Origin: Spongilla lacustris
Taxonomy: Eukaryota > Porifera > Demospongiae > Spongillida > Spongillidae
Assembly (NCBI GenBank): GCA_949361645.1
Contig: OX442429.1
Coordinates: forward strand, 6,894,290 to 6,958,289
Length of the DNA: 64,000 nt
Direction: 5' to 3'
Positions 59,368 to 64,000 of this stretch are shown piece by piece. The stretch's first letter is position 1, and each line of letters begins with the position of its first letter. The position numbers were made by a program, and so were the translations under genes. The notes under the pieces were generated by a model. That model saw nothing but the letters and a program-made list of their open reading frames with translations. It did not search any database and had not been told where the DNA came from.

Positions 59368-60639
59368 TTAAACTTGCCTTGGTGTAACCTGTTTTGTGTT
59401 GTTGCCTCCAAGTGTAGGCTAATAGTATGAAGTGGAATGGGCAGACTGGAAAAGCACAGACATCACATGGAGCGCTCTAATCAGTGTGATTACTTGTGTG
59501 TAAAGACAGGTGTGCATGACCTTGTGTGTATGGTGTCGTATTTAAAATACTCCCTTTACAGGTGGTGATCAAACAGAGGATGGTTTTCTTTTGCTTTCTC
59601 CCGAAACAATCTCTGTGTGCTACTGGACCAACTCAGTGGAGTGATCCTCCAAGAATTTGACAATGGAAGTACGCAGATACATATTCTGTACATTACTACC
59701 CTTTAATTGCTTACATTTAGAAAGCTGTCTGAATGCTCATTCATGCTTAGCTTGCTGTGGTGGAAGAACAGGAGGGCAGAAGGAGCAGCATCACCTTGGA
59801 AGGCCACTAATGACTACATGTATGTTGCTGATCCTTGCAGATAGTGTTTGTGAGTGGTTTATGGAAACGGCCTGTGAAGAACAGCATTAGCAGTTGCAGG
59901 CAGGTACACTTACAATGTATGTACATGCACACACATGACATATGCTGTACACATACTTGTACACACATGGTTTACGTAATGTGTACACACTTGCAAGGAC
60001 ACTTAATTAGATGTAAGTACCTCACTCCCGCAGAATTACATGCATTGACTTCTGTCTGAACAGGGACATAGCCACCCATACCACTATCCTCACACTGGAC
60101 ATGACAGCTAGCTGGACCTTGGGGCTCCCAACAGCTCAGGAATCCTCTGATGACCTGCGGCACAATCACAAGCTAGGCCTCACCCCTAAGGAGGTGGACA
60201 TGAAGCTCTAGGTGCTGAAGGCTCTGGGCATCAACCTGAGGATAGAGGACCTGTTTGATGAGAAGGCTCTGCTGCATGCCAAATACCAGGACCTCCTGAG
60301 GGGAGGGGGAGGAGTTGAGGATGTGTATTTCTTGGATAGCAGGGGAACAGGTTAGCTGAAGGGAGGGTGTGAATGACAGAGAACATAAGGAGCCTGTGAT
60401 TAATACTGTAATGTTCACTGGGGTCATTAATAATATGGTAGCATGATCACATGATCACATACAAAAGGAAAAGATATGGTAATATGATGGTTTCCACGGC
60501 TTCCTTCATCAGGTGGATCACTTGATCACAGTGAGGGGGATCATTCTCTTAGCAAGACTTGGCCGGCCTGCAAAAGGACAAGGAACTTATTCTGAAGAGG
60601 CAGGGGGAGGAGGAGGGTCAGACACCATTGCATTCCAGG

Positions 60640-62360
60640 TATGTGTGGTACCTGTGTACATGTGGTAGCCATGCACTGTACATTCACTAGCTGGCTTAGG
60701 TTACATTGTCTGACTTACGATAGATTGGGCATCATCAAACTGGCTGAGGTTACATCATTAGTGTACATTGTAATCAGAATGGCTAAAAGTCATCAAACTG
60801 ATTTAGGGTACGTCTGCAGTCAACAAAATTGCTAAGGGTACATGGTCATCAAGGCTAGAGGGAGGACTAGGTGCAGAGCCTTTACAGACACAATGTATTG
60901 ATAAGGTTGTGTACCTGTTAAGGGCTAAGGCTTGGTGCAATGTGTAGTAATGACATCATCGTAATAACTGATGCTTTGTTTTCAGCCTTCAAAACGTTGC
61001 ACATTTGTATATTGCGGTGCACATTGCTACATCGTGGGTGAACACACAAAGCAAAAACAACAACTTCTACTAGTGTACCCATGGTTTTACAGCGTAGGGC
61101 CCGTATAGCTAGCTACCCAACCTCTACCCTGTCCTCACACTTATCGTCGGTGTGTTTACTCTCGTACCCTGTCAAACGGTACTCTAATTGATGCTCCTCC
61201 TCCTTCATCAGCTAGTGATCGGCAGATTGCAATTCTACCAACCAGCCTCTTCGTACGGCAGCGCAAGCTTTACACTCTTCTCGAGGGTCGCATACACTTC
61301 CATCTCTCCACTGCGTACTCGTACGTTTGTTGGTAGATCAGCGAGACTGACACACCAGACCCGTTGTTTTGGACCGTTTCATCACGTACCGTCTCCTCGC
61401 TGCAAGCCCAGCCGCTTTGCTCTCGTTAGCTCCTGTTTATAGCGATGTGCCTTCATCTCACACCCCGTCATGGGACAACAGCCGATGAGACAGGATGTTT
61501 ACACGCCCCCCCCCCATGCATGTGTAATTTATTTCGAGAGAGCTCCCCCAGTTAGTTGTTGGCCAGGAACACTATAATGGGATTCGAGGGGTCTGTACAC
61601 AGTTTGTATTGTGCCTTTCACTTCTCAAATATACACTCTGAATACATGAATGAATACCAGTTCACATGGTACACATGTGATCCTGTCCAACATCCCACAC
61701 AGTCCTCTAACACTTAATAAAGTCTCGGTAGCTTGAAGGCTCCTGGGTCACTCTACCGGCCACATCTCATCACTGGGCCGGTCACTGCTACATTGTATCT
61801 GAGGTCCAGGGGAAACATGAATTGCTTCCAGTTAGCTGTTGGCTGTGTAGTCAGTAGCTGCCACTTTACTAATCTCGGTCAACACTTCATGTGGTTCTTT
61901 CCCATACTGATTCTGCAGCCATTGCCTCTCTTGTCAATCATCGTGAAGGCCCAATTATAGCTAGCTACCCAACCTCTACACTGTGCTCACACTTATCGTC
62001 AGAGTCATTTTCTGGTTGTGTGTTTTTCTCTCGTACCCAGCAGAACGGTACTCTCCCACCACTTCCAATTGATATTCATATGACTGCGCCCACCACAGCT
62101 AAGGAATCGCTGATTTGTATGCACTCTACTCAACGGCCACAAACACTTTCAGATTGATATATGTTTAAAGATCAATCCATGCCATCCCCTTCTTTAATTC
62201 ACTCTTCCTCTGTTGTTTCATTGTGACCCACTGGTTGATGACAGGAAGGTTTTAGGAACCTGTGGTTTCTCCTCACAATTTTACCTTCAACATCCACAAT
62301 GTAAGATCAATCTGAGAACTGATCCAAGCACCTCCCACTAGACCACTGTGTCTTCTTTGC
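60640..62360. other. noncoding, with a dispersed ~100-bp direct repeat
   Basis: Blocks sharing atagctagctacccaacctc, cacttatcgtc, tctcgtaccc and acggtactct occur at about 61107-61175 and 61955-62055. Possible LTR fragments of the adjacent gypsy remnant, but ends are not clear. No gene seen. Confidence 0.45.
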
Positions 62361-62499
62361 TCACACATCTTGCACTAATACATGTACTGGTTCCCCCACT
62401 GTAATGGAGGCATCTCTCTTCTTCCCCTACCACAGCCCTGTGATTTAATCACTTGCCGCCTAGCTATTTCTTTCCCCCACATGTCATCTTGAATGCATG

Positions 62500-63050
62500 G
62501 CTTTAATACCCGGTCACTTGCTACAATAGCTCCACCAGGTCCTTCTGGAGAACAGCCTCTGACTAGGAGTGGATCCCATGTCAATAGTTGGGGTGTTCCG
62601 CCATTTCAACAATGCCATGTATGGGTCTGCACTCCTCTTAAACAAACGTTTGGCTATTTTCACTGCACTCTCGGCCCTCCCATTTGATTGGCTGTTGTGA
62701 GGCGATGACATGGTGTGCTCAAATTCCCATGCTTTATCAAATGTCTGGAACTCTTGAGATGATAATTGAGGACTACCGTCTGAGTGTACTGTAACAGCCT
62801 GGCCAAATGCTCTTTGGCAGCTTCCACCACAGAGGCTGTGGCTGTCTGCTGAAGCTTGCAGATATCAAGAAATAGTCCTTCCTATCCAACAAAACAGGTC
62901 CATGCCCACATTCTCCCAAGGCTTAGTTGGAATACTATGGGAGCTCCTGCTGGTCTCATTACATGCGGGATCTTCCTTGGCCGGTTCTGTACAGGTTGTA
63001 ATACTGCATCTTATTGGATGTCATACTCGCCAAGTAGACATCCCACACCA
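62500..63050 (-). pseudogene. Ty3/gypsy integrase remnant
   Basis: Read on the minus strand in patched frames: KPWENVGMDLFCWIGR, then QLSSQEFQTFDKAWEFEHT, then SSPHNSQSNGRAESAVKIAK and DPYMALLKWRNTP. This is the rve core order of Ty3/gypsy integrases, including the HxxxNG-type SNGRAE segment. Several stops and frameshifts break it. Confidence 0.6.
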
Positions 63051-63212
63051 CTGAAGACCTTTGCCTAACTCCCCAATGCACAAATGGCTTCTGTGCCATA
63101 AGTGATCAACTCCAACATCAGACTGATGTCCAGAGATAACAGGGAACAATGACCAGTCCTGAGTACATGCACCTCAAAGCATAGATGGAGAAGCCTTCCA
63201 ATCTTGCCTCTC

Positions 63213-63213
<1 letters not shown>

Positions 63214-63265
<52 letters not shown>
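63214..63265. repeat. 52-bp poly-C run
   Basis: Uninterrupted C homopolymer just upstream (on the minus strand) of the integrase remnant. Confidence 0.95.
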
Positions 63266-63267
<2 letters not shown>

Positions 63268-63914
63268 CTGACAGAACACGCACAAACTGTCCCTTTCCAT
63301 GATGGCAATAAGTGATCCCAGCGATGATGTCTTATGTGGAGATGCAAGATGGGGACTGTTGTTGGGAGCTGGAGATGTTTAAATAATGTAGGGACAGCCA
63401 GAAGTTGTAAAAAGGTCCATCTCAAAAGCTGTCACTATCTGCCAATCAAAGCACCATTATCAGGCAGTTTGCTTTGTACTGGAATGAAAACACAGCAGAT
63501 GGTTAAATCATGGGTGCACATTGTAGCATGAGTAAACTGAGGGAGCTGTTCTAAGACTTCAACTTCTACTTGGCTCTGGAGATGAATTAGGGCACAAAGC
63601 TAGACCTCCTTACCAGCTACTTCAGTGCACACTGGCTTAGCCTGGCCGCTTTGAAGCCTCTGGATGACCTCTTTGATCAAGATAGTTGGTGGCATGGTTA
63701 CTAGTTCACTGGTTTCTTCGTGGGACATGGAAGGTGAAAAAGACACTTCATGGTGAACGTGATGTTCTGCTGAAGATTGTGTACAATCTGATGCTCAGGG
63801 GAAGATCAAGAATGAGGCCCATTTACAGTGACCAGTCACTTTGAAGCTAAGAGAACAGTCTGCAAAATCCTGTATCTCCTCCTGGCTCATATTCTCTGAG
63901 GTAAGACATGTGTG
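63266..63914. other. possible further retroelement sequence, not readable
   Basis: No frame gives recognisable RNase H or RT motifs. Composition resembles the integrase remnant. Confidence 0.3.
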
Positions 63915-64000
63915 AATATACACACCTACACACCCACCTCTCCCACCTCTGCACACCCACCTCTGCACACACACACCTGCACACACACCTCAGCCTCTTC
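63915..64000. repeat. CA-rich simple repeat at window edge
   Basis: Mixed cacacctacaca/cacccacctctgcacac units continuing out of the window. Confidence 0.85.

Larger units (their letters stand above)
57797..60636 (+). pseudogene. decayed or mis-assembled multi-exon gene, unidentified
   Basis: Exon-like pieces with good splice sites: 57812-57895 (QLQGRIEATVGSTALPLSPQ), 58460-58540 (ATCCNGPERITKGIQVNDFV), 59841-59901 (IVFVSGLWKRPVKN), 60066-60355 (LTLDMTASWTLGLPTAQES; KALGINLRIEDLFDEKALLH) and 60545-60636. The 60066 piece has an in-frame TAG at about 60209-60211 inside otherwise coding-like sequence. Several junction phases do not agree. I do not recognise the family. It may be a pseudogene, or a real gene with an assembly error. 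Confidence 0.3.

Noticed and set aside
61100..62060. Pair of LTRs around a gypsy element
   Set aside because: The direct repeats are only about 100 bp, interrupted, lie on the same side of the integrase remnant and lack clear TG...CA ends.

Overview
The window is eukaryotic and animal-like. Genes are split by many short introns, long tracts of simple-sequence DNA fill introns and spacers, and the recognisable proteins are animal families (MOSPD2, FANCB, MOB4, ANKRD46, CCDC138, coronin-7). Very short intergenic spacers, introns down to about 55 bp, poly-C/poly-G runs and hAT-, Ty3/gypsy- and RT-type debris fit an early-branching, compact metazoan genome. A sponge is my best guess, but nothing in the sequence proves it. 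A 200-base run of N (22170-22369) is a scaffold gap.

The left half (about 1-29 kb) is gene-dense, with alternating transcription direction: MOSPD2 (-), FANCB (+), MOB4 (-), ANKRD46 (+), CCDC138 (+), a talin-head-like FERM gene (-) and CORO7 (+). I rebuilt exon by exon from splice sites and reading phase. All complete models close in frame except CORO7, where exons 11-13 carry small frame slips. MOSPD2/FANCB and MOB4/ANKRD46 start head to head with 85 and 69 bp between start codons. FERM/CORO7 may do the same across the gap. FANCB/MOB4 and CCDC138/FERM converge tail to tail.

The jobs are mostly independent housekeeping ones: ER-contact lipid binding (MOSPD2), Fanconi core complex (FANCB), STRIPAK (MOB4), a tail-anchored ankyrin protein (ANKRD46), a centrosome/cilium-type coiled coil (CCDC138) and actin/Golgi coronin (CORO7). 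The FERM protein ends in a tail with five Tyr-x-x-hydrophobic motifs, two of them spaced like an ITAM.

The right half (29-64 kb) is accessory. It holds a clean six-exon orphan gene (30290-31064), huge microsatellites (GTAT at 33 kb; 529 bp of perfect CTGT at 35.2 kb), a degenerate hAT transposase tail, a Pro-rich repeat-protein gene (38441-40564), a TA-flanked MITE, minisatellites and an AT-rich noncoding tandem array (about 45.8-51.9 kb). The right part of that array has a higher-order period of about 675 bp. Beyond it lie retroelement remnants, a segmental duplication, decayed exon-like pieces (57.8-60.6 kb), a long fold-back element and a broken Ty3/gypsy integrase split from its neighbours by a 52-bp poly-C run.
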